From positions 142,489,729-142,553,728 of the forward strand of contig JAVHZZ010000004.1 of the NCBI GenBank assembly GCA_036250195.1: DNA of 64,000 nucleotides. The letters run 5' to 3'. The notes under the pieces were generated by a model that was not told the DNA's origin, did not search any database, and worked only from the letters and a program-made list of their open reading frames with translations. How positions within the stretch are numbered: position 1 is the first letter of the stretch; every line of letters starts with the position of its first letter. Made by a program: the position numbers and the translations under genes. Shown piece after piece: positions 12,572-25,100 of this stretch. The DNA comes from Mixophyes australis. Lineage: Eukaryota > Chordata > Amphibia > Anura > Limnodynastidae.

Positions 12572-12710
12572 TATCTTCATCATCAACGTTTATTTATATA
12601 GTGCCAGCAAATTTCGTAGCACTTTACAATTGGGATCAAAACATTATTGAAACAAAAGTATTACAGATAGAGAGGTCCCTGCGTTCAAGCTTATAATTTG
12701 TAGGAAAATG
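12572..12710 (-). mobile_element. SINE-like element, second 3' module type
   Basis: Read on the - strand it ends in TTTGCTGGCACTATATAAAT and a (GAT)n tail, matching the copy at 30826-30966. ORFs across it are repeat translations, not genes. Confidence 0.7.
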
Positions 12711-12790
12711 GGAGTTTCATATATGAGGGTAAGTGCTACATATTGCACACTGGTCCAGACAGATTGAAAAGGTAAAAAGTGCTGAGTGGG

Positions 12791-12947
12791 CAGGGGCGGG
12801 CTGGCAACATGCAGCCCGGGGTCGCACACGCGGCCTCATCGCCTGCCGTGAATATGGGTAATATTGCATCGGGTAGGGGGGGGGGGGCAGCCGGCCCTAA
12901 CAGGGGTTAGACTGAGCCCCCCCGCCCCCCCGCCCAGCCCGCCCCTT
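12791..12947. mobile_element. 157-bp hAT-type MITE
   Basis: Terminal inverted repeats CAGGGGCGGGCTGG on the left and CCAGCCCGCCCCTT on the right, differing at the last base. They are flanked by a perfect 8-bp target duplication TGAGTGGG (12783-12790 and 12948-12955). GC-rich, with long G and C runs inside and no coding capacity. The 8-bp duplication points to the hAT superfamily. Confidence 0.85.
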
Positions 12948-13009
12948 TGAGTGGGCTGTATGATCCCATCACACAGCAATGTTGGTCAAAGGGTTGTTGT
13001 CTTGTTGTT

Positions 13010-13198
13010 GTTATAATACAAACAATAAACCTGCCAGCATGTGTATGGAATGTGGGAGAGAACAAGCACCTGGAGGAAATCCGCACAAAGGCCAGGAGAA
13101 CATACAAACTTTACATAGATTGGACCTTGGTTGGCATGGAAACCATGGCCCCAGTGTTGTGAGGCAGTCATACTAACCACTGTGCCACATCACCACCC
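13010..13198 (-). mobile_element. tRNA-head SINE, diverged, 3' truncated
   Basis: On the - strand it reads GGCACAGTGGTTAGTATGAC, then CTGCCTCACAACACTGGGG, a decayed B box and the SINE body up to CATGCTGGCAGG. Same family as 11733-11903, but it keeps the middle region that copy lost. Confidence 0.75.
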
Positions 13199-13913
13199 AT
13201 GTTTAGGACTACAGTGGTTTCAGACAATTCTGATTGGAATTGAACAGAAGAATATGGTAATAGGCAAAAGTATACATATTATTTCTTGTTGTTTTTGTGC
13301 TCTTATGTTGTTCCGTTTTAGATTAATAGCACTATTTGAGTTTGGTCCCCATATTTCACGTAAGCATTGGTATTGACACAATAAAACCATTGCACAGAAA
13401 CTTGGCATAGCCAACAATTTGGAATATATTGAAAACCACTTATGTACTTAGCAATCAGCAATGAAGGCTGAGAAAAACAATAGTTAATAATAGTTAAAAA
13501 ACAATAAAAACATAAATTAGAGTTGTGAATACAAAATGGCAAATTCTGTCTTTGAAATCACTAGCCATCTCCACAGACCAGGGGTAAAGCTATCACACAA
13601 GACTTTGTTAGCAGAGTTGTAAAAGCTACATTAGATGCAAATGTTTCATCATTACCAAACGTAGAAGTACCAGGTTACCAGGGCCGGATTTACCGCTAGG
13701 CAACCTAGGCACCTGCCTAGGGCCTAGCGGCTCTCGGGGGCACAGCTGGGGGGGACAGGAGCAATTTAAAAAAAATGAAAAAAAATAAATAAAATTCGGC
13801 CCTCCCCCGACTCGCGGCAAACCCCCCCCCCCACCCCCCCCACGACTCGAGCGGGGGGGGGGGGGGGTGCCGCGAGTCGGGGGGGGGGGGCGGGGTCGGG
13901 TGCCGCGAATCGG

Positions 13914-13979
13914 GTCCCGGCAGCCTCTTCTCCTCTCAGTGTCTCAGTGATAGAGAGAGGAGGAGAGGCTGCCGGGACC
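13914..13979. repeat. GC-rich hairpin inside the hAT element
   Basis: GGTCCCGGCAGCCTCTTCTC pairs with a downstream GAGGAGAGGCTGCCGGGACC segment, one mismatch, with a short loop that includes AGTGTCTCAGTGA. Confidence 0.8.
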
Positions 13980-14069
13980 GACGAGCGATCACGTTTTTTT
14001 TTTTGTTTTTTTTACATCTGGACTGACGGAGGAGGAGCAGCGCGCAATAGAAAGGTAAGTAAAACAAGG

Positions 14070-14818
14070 GACAGAAGTGGTGATGGTGAAGGGGCACAGA
14101 AGTGGTGATGGTGAAGGGGCACAGAAGTGGTGATGGTGAAGGGGCACAGAAGTGGTGATGGTGAAGGGCACAGAGATGGTGATTGGCACAGAATTGGTGA
14201 TGGTGATTGGCACAGAAGTGGTGATGGTGAAGGGCACAGAGGTGGTGATGGTGAAGGGCACAGAGGTGGGGATGGTGAAGGGCACAGAGATGGTGATTGG
14301 CACAGAATTGGTGATGGTGATTGGCACAGAAGTGGTGATGGGCACAGAGGTGGTGATGGTGAAGGGCACAGAGGTGATGGTGAAGGGGCACAGAATTGGT
14401 GATGGTGATTGGCACAGAGGTGGTGATGGTGATTGGCACAGAGGTGGTGATGGTGAAGGGCACAGAGGTGGTGATGGTGATTGGCACAGAGGTGGTGATG
14501 GTGAAGGGCACAGAGGTGGTGGTGAAGGGCACAGAGGTGGTGATGGTGAAGAGGCACAGAGGTGGTGATGGTGAAGAGGCACAGAGGTGGTGATGGTGAT
14601 TGGCACAGAAGTGGTGATGGTGAAGGGCACAGAGGTGGTGATGGTGAAGAGGCACAGAGGTGGTGATGGTGATTGGCACAGAAGTGGTGATGGTGAAGGG
14701 CACAGAGGTGGTAATGGGCACAGAGGTGGTGATGGTGATTGGCACAGTGGTGGTGATGGTGATTGGCACAGAGGTGGTGATGGTGATGGGCACAGAGGTG
14801 ATGGTGAAAGGGCACATG
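14070..14818 (+). repeat. 24-bp minisatellite, about 31 copies
   Basis: Units of GGCACAGAGGTGGTGATGG followed by TGAAG or TGATT, period 23-25 bp, inside the hAT element. All six frames stay open over long stretches; the 330-residue His/Cys/Ser-rich frame on the - strand is a by-product of the repeat. Confidence 0.95.
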
Positions 14819-15577
14819 TGATATTGTGAAGGGGCAAAAGTGACAATGAAGGGACACAGTGTGATGATAGAGGGACAAAAGTGACAAGAGCACATACTTG
14901 GATTTATGCGTATTAATTTTGCTTTCATATCTACTTAACTATAGGGGTATATGGTAGGCATGCGGCGGCACATGCTTTCACTTCTACGTAACTATAGGGG
15001 TATATGGTAGGCTGCAAAAATATAGTGCTATGGATTGTTTCAGGGAGGGGGCCCAAAAACAGTATCCTGCCTAGGGCCCTATGAGGTCTAAATCCGGCTC
15101 TGCAGGTTACTATTGGATAAAAAACAAATTAGAGCAAATAGACTTCTACAGTGTAATGGACAGATGAGACAAAGATAATTGCTTTTCAAAATGAGTGATC
15201 TTATTGCGTGTGGTGTGCTTTGTATCTTGATCACATATGGGTGTACAGATATGTAATGCTGGCCACACATACTAAGATTTTTCCTGCAAAATTAGCATTG
15301 CATTGCACCATGTTTACTGTTTGTACAAATTTGTTCTGTGACAGAACCCCCAGAAAAGTAATATATTGGAGAAAGCAGGACATTTAAGGAAAGGTTGTAG
15401 AAATGTAGAACAGCCCTGTAAACTACACGGCAACATTCTGCATCATGATTCTGCATACACAGTTTCAACCAATAAAAGAACAGAATGATGCTCAAGAGCA
15501 TCTGCTACTGATGTATGGGGGGAATAAAGAACAGAAAGCAATACAAATACCAGTTAGAGTAGAGCACATATTCTGTA

Positions 15578-15619
<42 letters not shown>
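15578..15619. repeat. (CTTT)n microsatellite
   Basis: About ten perfect CTTT units. Confidence 0.95.
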
Positions 15620-18600
15620 GTATACCCAAGGAGATTGGCTTATGAAATACAAATTAAAAAAAAACACTTGCTCTTCTTAAGAGTTCCATGCCTATAATAA
15701 AAGGGCCATGGCATCCAGAAATAGGACACCAGAGAATAAGCATGGTATATGTCCTGTAGCAACAGGTGTCCATTCCACAAGATGATATTTGTACTTCACA
15801 TACTATAAGGTAGGATTAAAAAAATCACAAAATGAACAACTCTGCATCACTAAATTCTAATCTCTGGTTCTTATAAATTATACAGTATAATTGGGTATTA
15901 GAAGATTTGGTAAAGTGATACGTAAACAGTCCTAATAATTCTACAGTAAGCGTATTTTAGTTACGCAGTGAGGTCCCTTAAGCCTAGCAACATTATGCTA
16001 TACATTATATATCCATGAAAATATTTTATACAGAAATACAGTAAAGTAATCCAGGTGATAAAGGGTTGACAGGCAATCACAGATATTGTGTGTTCTAGAA
16101 TAGAGCTAACCAAATGTACAGATTGGGCCAATTAGTTAATTTTTAACGTGCATTTGACTAAGGTCTGAGCGCCTTATTGTATTCAGTGTTCATGTCCTGC
16201 TTGTCTTTTAGGAGTTTGTATTGGGCAAGCATAGAACATGCTGCAGGCAATCTGATTATCGGAATGTTCACAGACTATTGAAGGAGATGGGTGTGTTCAT
16301 CTCCTGATCTTGCAGGAAGGAGTGACCTGTTCACTTGTGTGATTACAGGACAGGGCTGCATGTGACAGCATCAGTTTCATGACATGATGAGGGGGATGGA
16401 GACAAGCAAGAAACCATACACCTGTGAGATGGGTAGGGGAATGAAGGCAAGCAGGGAACCACTGACTTAGATAATGGAAAGATTACGGTTCCCCGACAGC
16501 ACAGTAGATGTGTGGCTCCTGTCAAAGTGATGCTAAAAGATTGCAGTGTTAAATTCATTTCTATATGAAACGCTGATCATATATCCAACTTGTTAGTAAA
16601 TAAGCTAACCCTTGTGCTCTATGTGGCCCTATTATGCCATATCAACATTTAATTCAGTCAGATTGGAACTGATCTGGCAAAAAAGAAAAATACAAAGTCA
16701 TCTCCAAATAAAGGGCTCTCAGTTTAATCTGATTAATTATATGTTTATTTCATCTGTAAACTCTCTACATCACCAGCCTAAAACAAAGGGCAGAACTGGT
16801 GTTATAGCAAGGCTTCTGTTACAAATCGAATGGCATATAATTAAATGAATACATATTAATGCACTTTGGTGGTATGTGAGGGTAACGTTACAAAGAGGGA
16901 GGACTGTACAGTTACATATATTATCATAATTACTTATGTACCCTTCAACTGTTATATATGTAAAAACTAATTCCAGGCAAAGTAGCATAAGTCATAAGCA
17001 AAAACGGCAATGACCTTGGTTACAACAAAGCTTGGGGGACGGGTCAAGACTAACTCAGATCACTGCTTTTAATTACCAGTAGGAAATTGTACCAGTGTGA
17101 AGGCTACATCTAACCATTATCAGGAAGGGGGATTGTCTGCCTTTCTATGACTTGTGCTATTCGACTATACCCTCTGTATGTGTAGAGGCCTAGAAAGATG
17201 GGTGCAATTCAGCATCTTTACCTGAGCGCCACAAAATCTGCCTTTCTCAAATCTGATTCCATATTATTTCAATTGAAAAAATATGTAGAACACGCTGGAG
17301 CAGACAACTGGCTCGTGGTGAAACGGTTGTGTTGGATGGATGAGAGGTTTCAGCAAACAGATTTGACATGTCGTGTTCTGGGTAGATTCAGCTCAGTTTC
17401 AAGCTTTGATACATAATAAAATTCAACAGTGAATTTACTAACTGTTTAGCATAGAATAAAGATCTCCTTTTATATTTTAGTCTGGCAGTGCAGTATAGAA
17501 TGTCAGTTAATGGGTGAATTTATCTTTTCCCCAATCTCATAGCTAGTGTATCTACTGTATGCAATTTGCAGTATCGAAGGAAGTCTGTGTGTGGTGTGGT
17601 GACAATTAGGGGAATATGATGCTGAAAATTGCAGGTTCAAGATGTCCAATTTCATTACTCCAGAAAAATCAAATGCAATCATCCTATCTGGATTAACACT
17701 CTGTTAGGCACATTCTTAAATCAATATCTGTGTTACACTATTATATATGTAACTACCATTAAAGTGTCTAGAAAACATATTAACATTGATTATTACATGA
17801 GTCTGCCTTCTTGTTTTATAGTCATTCTGTTTTTTTGTTGCTCTCGTAATCTAAGAGACTAATGTGGACTTTCCCCATAGAAAGAGTGCAGCCATGTAGA
17901 ATAGCCATTGCATACAACACAGCCACACTCATAAGTAACACAAGTTCTGTGTTAATGACACTTTCTAAAGTCAAGAATAACATTAAGCCTAAAGTACAAG
18001 ATTCCATATACGAAGGCTACTGGCATGTTTTTCACTAATTGTCAAGGGTACACACAGTATCAAATATACTGCATTCCGTTCTAGTGCCGTAACTTTTCAC
18101 ATATATATCTGTCAATGTTGCAAGATGCCTTTTTTATATTGGATCAAATTATTATTTTAGTTTACTGGCTATAAATCAATGTTATAAATTATATCAATGT
18201 AGATTAGGTACATGGCATGTTATTTAATGCTCTGCTCCGGTATCATGGATACAATGTACTTTTCTTTATTTTATGAAGCATTTATTCCCGTTATTCAGTG
18301 TTGGTTTTTCCACTAAGATGCAGTTAAATAATGTTACATGCATACATATATACATAATACCACTAAAACAGCTTTCTTTCATCTAATTCCTAGCTGCACC
18401 AGGAGAATGTGTCCCGAGTCTTTCTAGTCTCAAGTTGCCATTTGATTTAAGGCTCCTAAACACGGCTTTACAGCTTTTTAACATTCTTCAGGTCTCCTGA
18501 CTCCAGGTGAGCATAAAAACGTCTCGCTTTCACAAGAGCTCTGAAAGGTTTGTGTGGTTTCAGTTTGTCTAGAGCACTGGCCAACGGACTTAGTATTATG

Positions 18601-20639
18601 GCTAGATGGAAAATTACAGAGAAAACTTCAAGTTTATCTGTAGATCTATCAAATGCACAGAAACTAATTTCTATTTAAACAGATTCCTTTTAAGCACCCA
18701 GAAAGGTATTTGCCTATACAAAGATACACGACCTTCACTAGTCATCCCCAGTGCCCAATTGTATATGAAATAAGGACTGCACCTATCAGTCTAATAGTGG
18801 CACCACCACTGTTCATTATGCCAGCACCCAATGGTTGGCCAATTGAGGCAGCTGCCTCAGGCAGAAAATTCTAGCTCAAGCAAATTTTCTGCAGACTTCT
18901 AATTTATGTGTATTCTTTGTTTATTGATCAAATAAAGGCAGTAGGACTATTTGCTAATTTGTTTAAGAGATTACAGGCACAACGCTACTGATGTAACTAT
19001 AAACATGACAGCTCATATGACTACTTTGGGTCTGTCAGGAAATAGGGAATATGAAATCCTTTGATGCAATTGTATATTGATGTATTCACGTAATAGATGT
19101 TAAAAGGATGGGTATTACGTTCAGGTTGCATCAGGAGGTAAAAGGGACTTTCCACTTTATACATGAATTCTATTAAATCCCCTTCCTTCCCCTTTCGCTG
19201 TATTTAGCAGGGACACGGCTGCATTTAGCAGTTGGAAGCACTGTTAGTTACCTTTGCACTGCTTGTCTCTTTGTAGCAGGAGACAACAGCTCTAAGGCCT
19301 TCAAATATAGACCCTGGATCGGATCTCCTGTGCTACAGAGAGAGCAGTACAGAGGTGATTGCAGGAGTCTCTAGCTATAGGTGCTTAGACCTTGCTAAAG
19401 AAAGCTAATGGTGGAAGACCAAGGACAGTGGAATCAGTCCAAGCATGAACAACTTTTGTTACTCTATATATTTCTCTATAAGACAAGCCTCTATCGATAT
19501 AAAAAATGCCTGTTATAAAAAGGATTGTAAAAACACTAATTCAACTTGACTGGGGGCTCGTCTGGACGCGGTTCCCTCTCACTGCATTCCAAATGCAATA
19601 TGAGAAAACCATAAGGGAAATAGGAAAGGATTGAGATCGATTGAGTTTTGCTGCCTATACTATCTACTTGTACAACAATTATATGCACGGCACATGAGTT
19701 ACTAGGAATAAATGCAGGAATCACTTTCAACATAGCTGCAGTAAAATGTCAAGGTAACACTTGGTAATATAGTTTGTCTTCATGGTTCAATCATGAAAAT
19801 ATAAATGTTAGGTTCAGTGGTCCTTTACTAATACATGTATATGGCATCCCTGTAGTTGTTATTATTATTTCAGTAATTTTCTGGGATTGCTCTGAGTATG
19901 TTATAGTAGAAACCATAAAAATTATGCAAAAGCATCTTTTTGTGATTGGTGTCTTTTTTTTCTCTAACCAATGGACATAAAATGAGAAGCTGTATGTTAC
20001 CAAACAGAAACCTTGCGTGCCCCTGTAGAAGTTCATGAAAATAAGACATAAATGGGATTTTAACATATACATTTGCTGTACTCTCAGCATAAGAATGCAT
20101 CATGACCATTGTCCAGGACTGGGCTAATAATTATGAGATTTTGGCAAGATTTGGAATCCACTGAAATCTGATTTCTTGCGGTGTTAGTACACAGGGCACA
20201 TCATTATCTCTAGATTGTAATGTAGTTGTATGACTTTTTATCCAGAATTCTTGGAAATCTAGTTGTTTTTCCCCATCATTTGGAACACCATGCCTAAAAT
20301 ATACAAAACAAATATTTAAAAATAAAACGTCTTTAACCACACTGCCCTTTACATTCCCCTCTGTGTTATACTGTCTACCAGTGATAGAACATGTCTGTCA
20401 GTATGAAATTATCGCCAAGCACCAGCAATTATCTAAATTAAGTTAAACTCCGCTTGGAATGCAACTAGTGTGGAGGAGACCTTAGTTGCTGACTCTCTGT
20501 GGATATCATTGCTTTGTGCTGTTAGTTATATGTATACTATATATACACACAGCATATATACTCTGTGGCTTCTGACATTTACTGAAATACCAAATATTTT
20601 TTTCTACTTTTTTTTATAGCATGTGTTACCATGCAGTAT
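15620..20639. other. Intergenic, no genes seen
   Basis: Five kilobases of unique-looking AT-rich DNA with only short random ORFs. Apart from the primer-binding-site-like motif at 19551, no feature could be supported. Confidence 0.4.
19551..19568 (+). other. Possible retroviral tRNA-Pro primer-binding-site remnant
   Basis: TGGGGGCTCGTC followed by TGGACG. The first twelve bases equal the start of the tRNA-Pro-complementary binding site typical of gammaretrovirus-like elements; the remainder matches only in part. A TATAAAA lies at 19514. No LTR boundaries, second LTR or gag/pol reading frames were found, so this is at most a decayed endogenous fragment and may be coincidence. Confidence 0.25.
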
Positions 20640-20945
20640 CCTAGACTGTCATCATCATTATTTATTTATATAACACCAGTAATTCTGCAGCACTGCGCAG
20701 GGGATATTTGTCATTCACATCAGTTCCTGCCTCTTTGGATCTTACAGTCTAAATCATACTTACCATTTCAGCTTATCGGTGGGTGGGGGCGGGCCAGGAT
20801 GACGCATTTAGCCCCGCTCCACCCACTTCACAAACGAGGTGAGCTGGACCCGAGATGTTGCCCTGCTAAAAATTCGGGAGTCTCCCGGACATTCTAGGAG
20901 GGTAGGCAACTATGGTCTAAATTCCCTAACACACACACACCTAGC
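20640..20945 (-). mobile_element. SINE copy on the - strand, split by a MITE
   Basis: CATCATCATTATTTATTTAT marks the (GAT)n tail and TATATAAATAAA end in reverse. The part reading TTAGACTGTAAG on the - strand stops at 20754. The SINE resumes at 20915 with GTCTAAATTCCCTAACAC and a CA run, which is the reverse of the TGTGTGTTAGGGAATTTAGAC segment intact at 40340-40380. Confidence 0.8.
20755..20914. mobile_element. 160-bp TIR element inserted into the SINE
   Basis: The ends CATACTTACC and GGGTAGGCAACTATG are related inverted repeats. The duplicated target GTCTAAAT is exact (20747-20754 and 20915-20922) and is SINE sequence present once in the uninterrupted copies. It contains a TCGGGAGTCTCCCGG palindrome near the right end. 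The 8-bp duplication suggests a hAT-like transposase in trans. Confidence 0.88.
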
Positions 20946-21601
20946 ACTTGGGGCAGTGAAAAGAATAAATGTGTTTGGACTCCTGTTTGTGCTAGTAGTC
21001 TTTTAAGCAGTAGCTAGGAGTAAAAAAGATGAATTAATTACACAGAAACTTCATTAGATGACACAAAATAAAATCATTTTAAAGGTTTAATTTCCCATAA
21101 GTGTGCTCCATTACACTAAGCAGTAACTAGAAAATGGCTTTAATAGTTTGCTTGATTGAAACAAGCTGTGGTGTTGTTAATGTGCTTACTGCATGTACTT
21201 TCCATTCACATGCATAGGACCTATTCGGTGTAGGCGCTTTGACCACCACTCAATAGGGGACAGGAGTGCGGAGCTGGACTGCTGGAGCCTACGGAGAGAT
21301 CTGCAATATGTAAGAACAGCCTCTTAAACAAAGTAAACTGTGTATTTTTTACATTTTAGTGGAGTCCATCCAAAACTAAATATTTTAATTATTGATGGGT
21401 TATAATCCTGAACCCCACAATGAATTCTCACGATACAATACTCGCCACCGCCACTTAAAAAACTTGGCCATACTTTAATCTGCACTGACAATGTTCGTTT
21501 TTCCCAAACGTACTCTCTATCCACCATATTCCAATCCATAGGTCCACAGAAATTGGAATTCTGCAGAGGATGCAACGCTACATTTCACTATGCTATTGTG
21601 T

Positions 21602-21610
<9 letters not shown>

Positions 21611-21647
<37 letters not shown>

Positions 21648-21666
21648 TGTATGTATATAGATATAG

Positions 21667-21707
<41 letters not shown>

Positions 21708-21730
21708 TAGATAGATAGATATAGATATAT

Positions 21731-21775
<45 letters not shown>

Positions 21776-21781
21776 TATATT

Positions 21782-21865
<84 letters not shown>

Positions 21866-21878
21866 TATGTATATAGAT

Positions 21879-21911
<33 letters not shown>

Positions 21912-21967
21912 GATAGATAGATAGATAGATATAGATATATTGAGATATATATATATATAGATATATT

Positions 21968-22025
<58 letters not shown>

Positions 22026-22104
22026 TGTATGTATATATATATATAGATAGATAGATATAGATATATTGATATATATATATAGATATAGATATAGATATAT
22101 TGAG

Positions 22105-22137
<33 letters not shown>
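21611..22137. repeat. 530-bp compound (TA)n/(GATA)n/(GA)n microsatellite
   Basis: Alternating blocks of TA, GATA and GA with a repeating larger pattern: GA run, ATGTATGTATATAGATA, TA run, GATA run, TATTGA, TA run. The long Ile/Tyr/Ser ORF on the - strand is an artefact. Confidence 0.95.
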
Positions 22138-25100
22138 ATCAAGCAGACAGTGGTGCTTCCATAGTGCATTACCATATTTTAATGATTAAAAACATATGTG
22201 ATTTACATGTACCAAAAGAACTCTTGTAATACAGCATATAGGAATGACTGGAACAGCAAGATGGTCTGTAGTCAGCAATAATAATCAGCTGTAAAGCTCT
22301 TTACATCCTCTATGCGTTTCGTTGGTCAACAACTATATTCCCCATAGACATCCCCATCTATGTGGAAACTGTGTGCTGAGTATGTTGACTAGTGTCCTTC
22401 CTCTGCAAATACTTATAAGTTGAAGTATAGTTGTTAGTGTTATTGAAGGTTTTAAATTAGGCCTTGGGAAATTGTAATGCTAATCTCTTCCCTAATCTAT
22501 CTTAACCCTAACCGTAAATGTTAAAATCATTCATCACCTTTAAAGGTTGGTTGTTTAGAGACTTTAAATTCTGATTGCAAGCTTTGTGGTCCAGGTTTTG
22601 CATATTGATTGTAAAACTGCAGGTTTTGTTGTTCTGTTTTTTTGTGTTTCCAGTTCTGTTATTCTTAAGAGTTCACTACTGTTCCCACTTGACAGCTCAA
22701 GTACAGCTAAAAGCTAAAACACGGATGAACAAACAGGGTGGTTTCATTCTAGTTGTTTTACAGCATGCCCCCAGGAGAAAGTTGCAGATTGAAACTAAGG
22801 CCAGGAAGATAAGTTGTCATCACATAGGGACTGTGGAAGGAATCTATAAAACTAGAACACATAGAAACCCATAGGAGATAAATATCTACTTACTGCTGTG
22901 TTATATGATTCATTTCTTGCTATTATTATGCTAGTAATAGTGTTCATTTACTAGCAACAATAGCATCTGTATTATGGTACTATTCAACAAACTGAGAGTA
23001 CACGTAATAAACAATATAATTAGTAATTTTTGTCTAAATAGGTACATTACAATTATAATTCTACACAACATGAAGATAGTGATGATAGTTTGATCATTTT
23101 CCCTATAAACATAAAAAATATATATATTGAAAGTTTATTTTGTGATAGAACAATTTATTTGAACTGTAAATGTCAGTAGAACATAAGTTATTCTCCACAG
23201 AGAACAAGGTGGAATAAGACAAGAAGACAGGACCATAGACCTTCAACACTTTTCAGGCTCCCTTATTGTGGGGAAACCTCAACTCACTCCAGTGGCTGAT
23301 CCCACGGCCTGGAACAGAAAGATAATAACGTTTGTAGAATACAACATCAGCAGAAATAATATGAAGGCACCAGTATAGTTGGGTGGTTCTACGCTTGTCA
23401 TATGAATTTTGTAATTGAGTGTATATGGAATAGTACACAAATTAATGCTCACTTTTTAACATTTAATTTAGTCCAAATTACTGTAACTGCAAACATGTGG
23501 GAAAACTGAATCAGATATATTGGTGTACAGAGTGAAACCAGTCATATTAGGAAGTGTGTGGGTGTGCGAGGTTACGTTTGTCCGGCTCATAAACTTAGGT
23601 TAATATTTTTTCAATTAATACCTACAACATCTTACTTAGATAATACTTCTTTAGCCACATTAATCACTGAGAATATAATGTAATTAGGAAAAGTAGCATT
23701 GCAAGTCCACAATTCTGCATTGTCTATTCTGAAAGAGCAAATCTTGCACGGGTTGATGGGTAGACTGGGGTAGATGGGAGATGTTGTTCACCCTGCAGTA
23801 TAGCCACACGGATGCCCTGGTCTAGGCTCCCAGTTTGCTAAAGGAGGAGTTCAATCTACTGGATATTAACATGGTTTTGTGTATTTGAAGGCATTCCTGA
23901 TTTTCAGAGTGCTGCAATGTTGTTTGACCATGTGATACTTACATAGGACTGGGCACAAGTACTACTTAATGCACATAAAAATGCACATGTAAACCAAAGT
24001 ATTTTTTTTTTAAATGAAAATATTTGTCACTTTAAAAAAAAAAAAAAAAAAGACAAGTGTAATATGAGCCATAAATAAAGGAGAAAAGGGCAGTTTATTG
24101 GGAGAGAGAGAGTTTGAATGAGTGTGATAGTAAGTTGTTCTCTGTGATGACATTCTCATGTGACATGAGTGTTTGTGTTCCACATTCAGTACATTGCACA
24201 CATTAGACGCTCGGATGGTCCATGAACTCGTACAACAGTGGTGAACTCCTGTAAAAATATGCATAATTGTGCACACACTGCAGCTGATTCTGAGTTGAAT
24301 GTGTATGTGTTAAAATATAAGATCTAAAAGAAACCTCACACTTAAGAATAGCGTTTATACACCCATATGGTGCACTAGTAGCATATGTGCCAGGTTCATG
24401 CCAGGCACAATTACACCCACATACACTTACACAAACAAACAAGTTATAAGCACAAGAAAAGTTTAACATTTGTTTTGATAGCGAAAACGCATTTGCTATT
24501 GGTTTGATTTAAATGAAAAAAAACTCTATAATACAGAAAATCCTATATTCCTTTGTGTGTGTAGCCATTCAGAATAGGTTAGCTAGTGCTGGTAACCGCC
24601 ATCATTATCAGTGTGTGTTTGCACCAACTCTCAGACACCCGCAAGTGATAGGGCTACTGGCAGGTTTATATGCATCTCAGTGAGGGTCTGCATCTGTTCA
24701 CATTTACATGAAGCACAAGATCGGCACCCGCACAGCTATACTGCCAGCCTACTGGGGGGGGGGGAATGGACATAGGCACGCTGCTTATTTACGGACCATC
24801 AAACCTTAAACACATGTTATCATACATGAATAAATTAATGTTAACATTCACAAATACATAAGTAAAAAATATCATACAATTCCATGACAGAACATGAGAT
24901 ATTTCACTATGTAGCTGAGTGCGAGCTATTGTTCTCTGTTATCGGCTATTTCAGGCAATCTTCAATAGGTTTACTAAACCGGTCTGCTCATGAGTGTTAC
25001 AACCCATCAAGTCTTCTTCAACAGAGCTATAGGAAGCGCTACTGAAATGGAGTGAACAGATGGAGTATGGAACTTCTGCTCAATCGTTGTCCAATCTTCA

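Larger units (their letters stand above)
13679..15102. mobile_element. 1.42-kb non-autonomous hAT element
   Basis: The left end CAGGGCCGGATTTA and the right end TAAATCCGGCTCTG form terminal inverted repeats with one mismatch in 14. They are flanked by an exact 8-bp target duplication CAGGTTAC (13671-13678 and 15103-15110). Inside are a CCTAGG-rich subterminal region repeated inverted near the right end, long G runs, a 26-bp-stem hairpin at 13914-13979, a 24-bp minisatellite and a directly repeated ACTATAGGGGTATATGGTAG motif (about 14939 and 14992). No transposase is encoded. Confidence 0.92.

Noticed and set aside
13936..14928. 330-residue His/Ser/Cys-rich open frame on the - strand and its overlapping companions on both strands
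   Set aside because: All are translations of the 24-bp minisatellite. Multiple frames on both strands are open together, with no start context, splice sites or domain.
21609..22175. 188-residue Ile/Tyr/Ser frame
   Set aside because: Translation of the TA/GATA/GA microsatellite.
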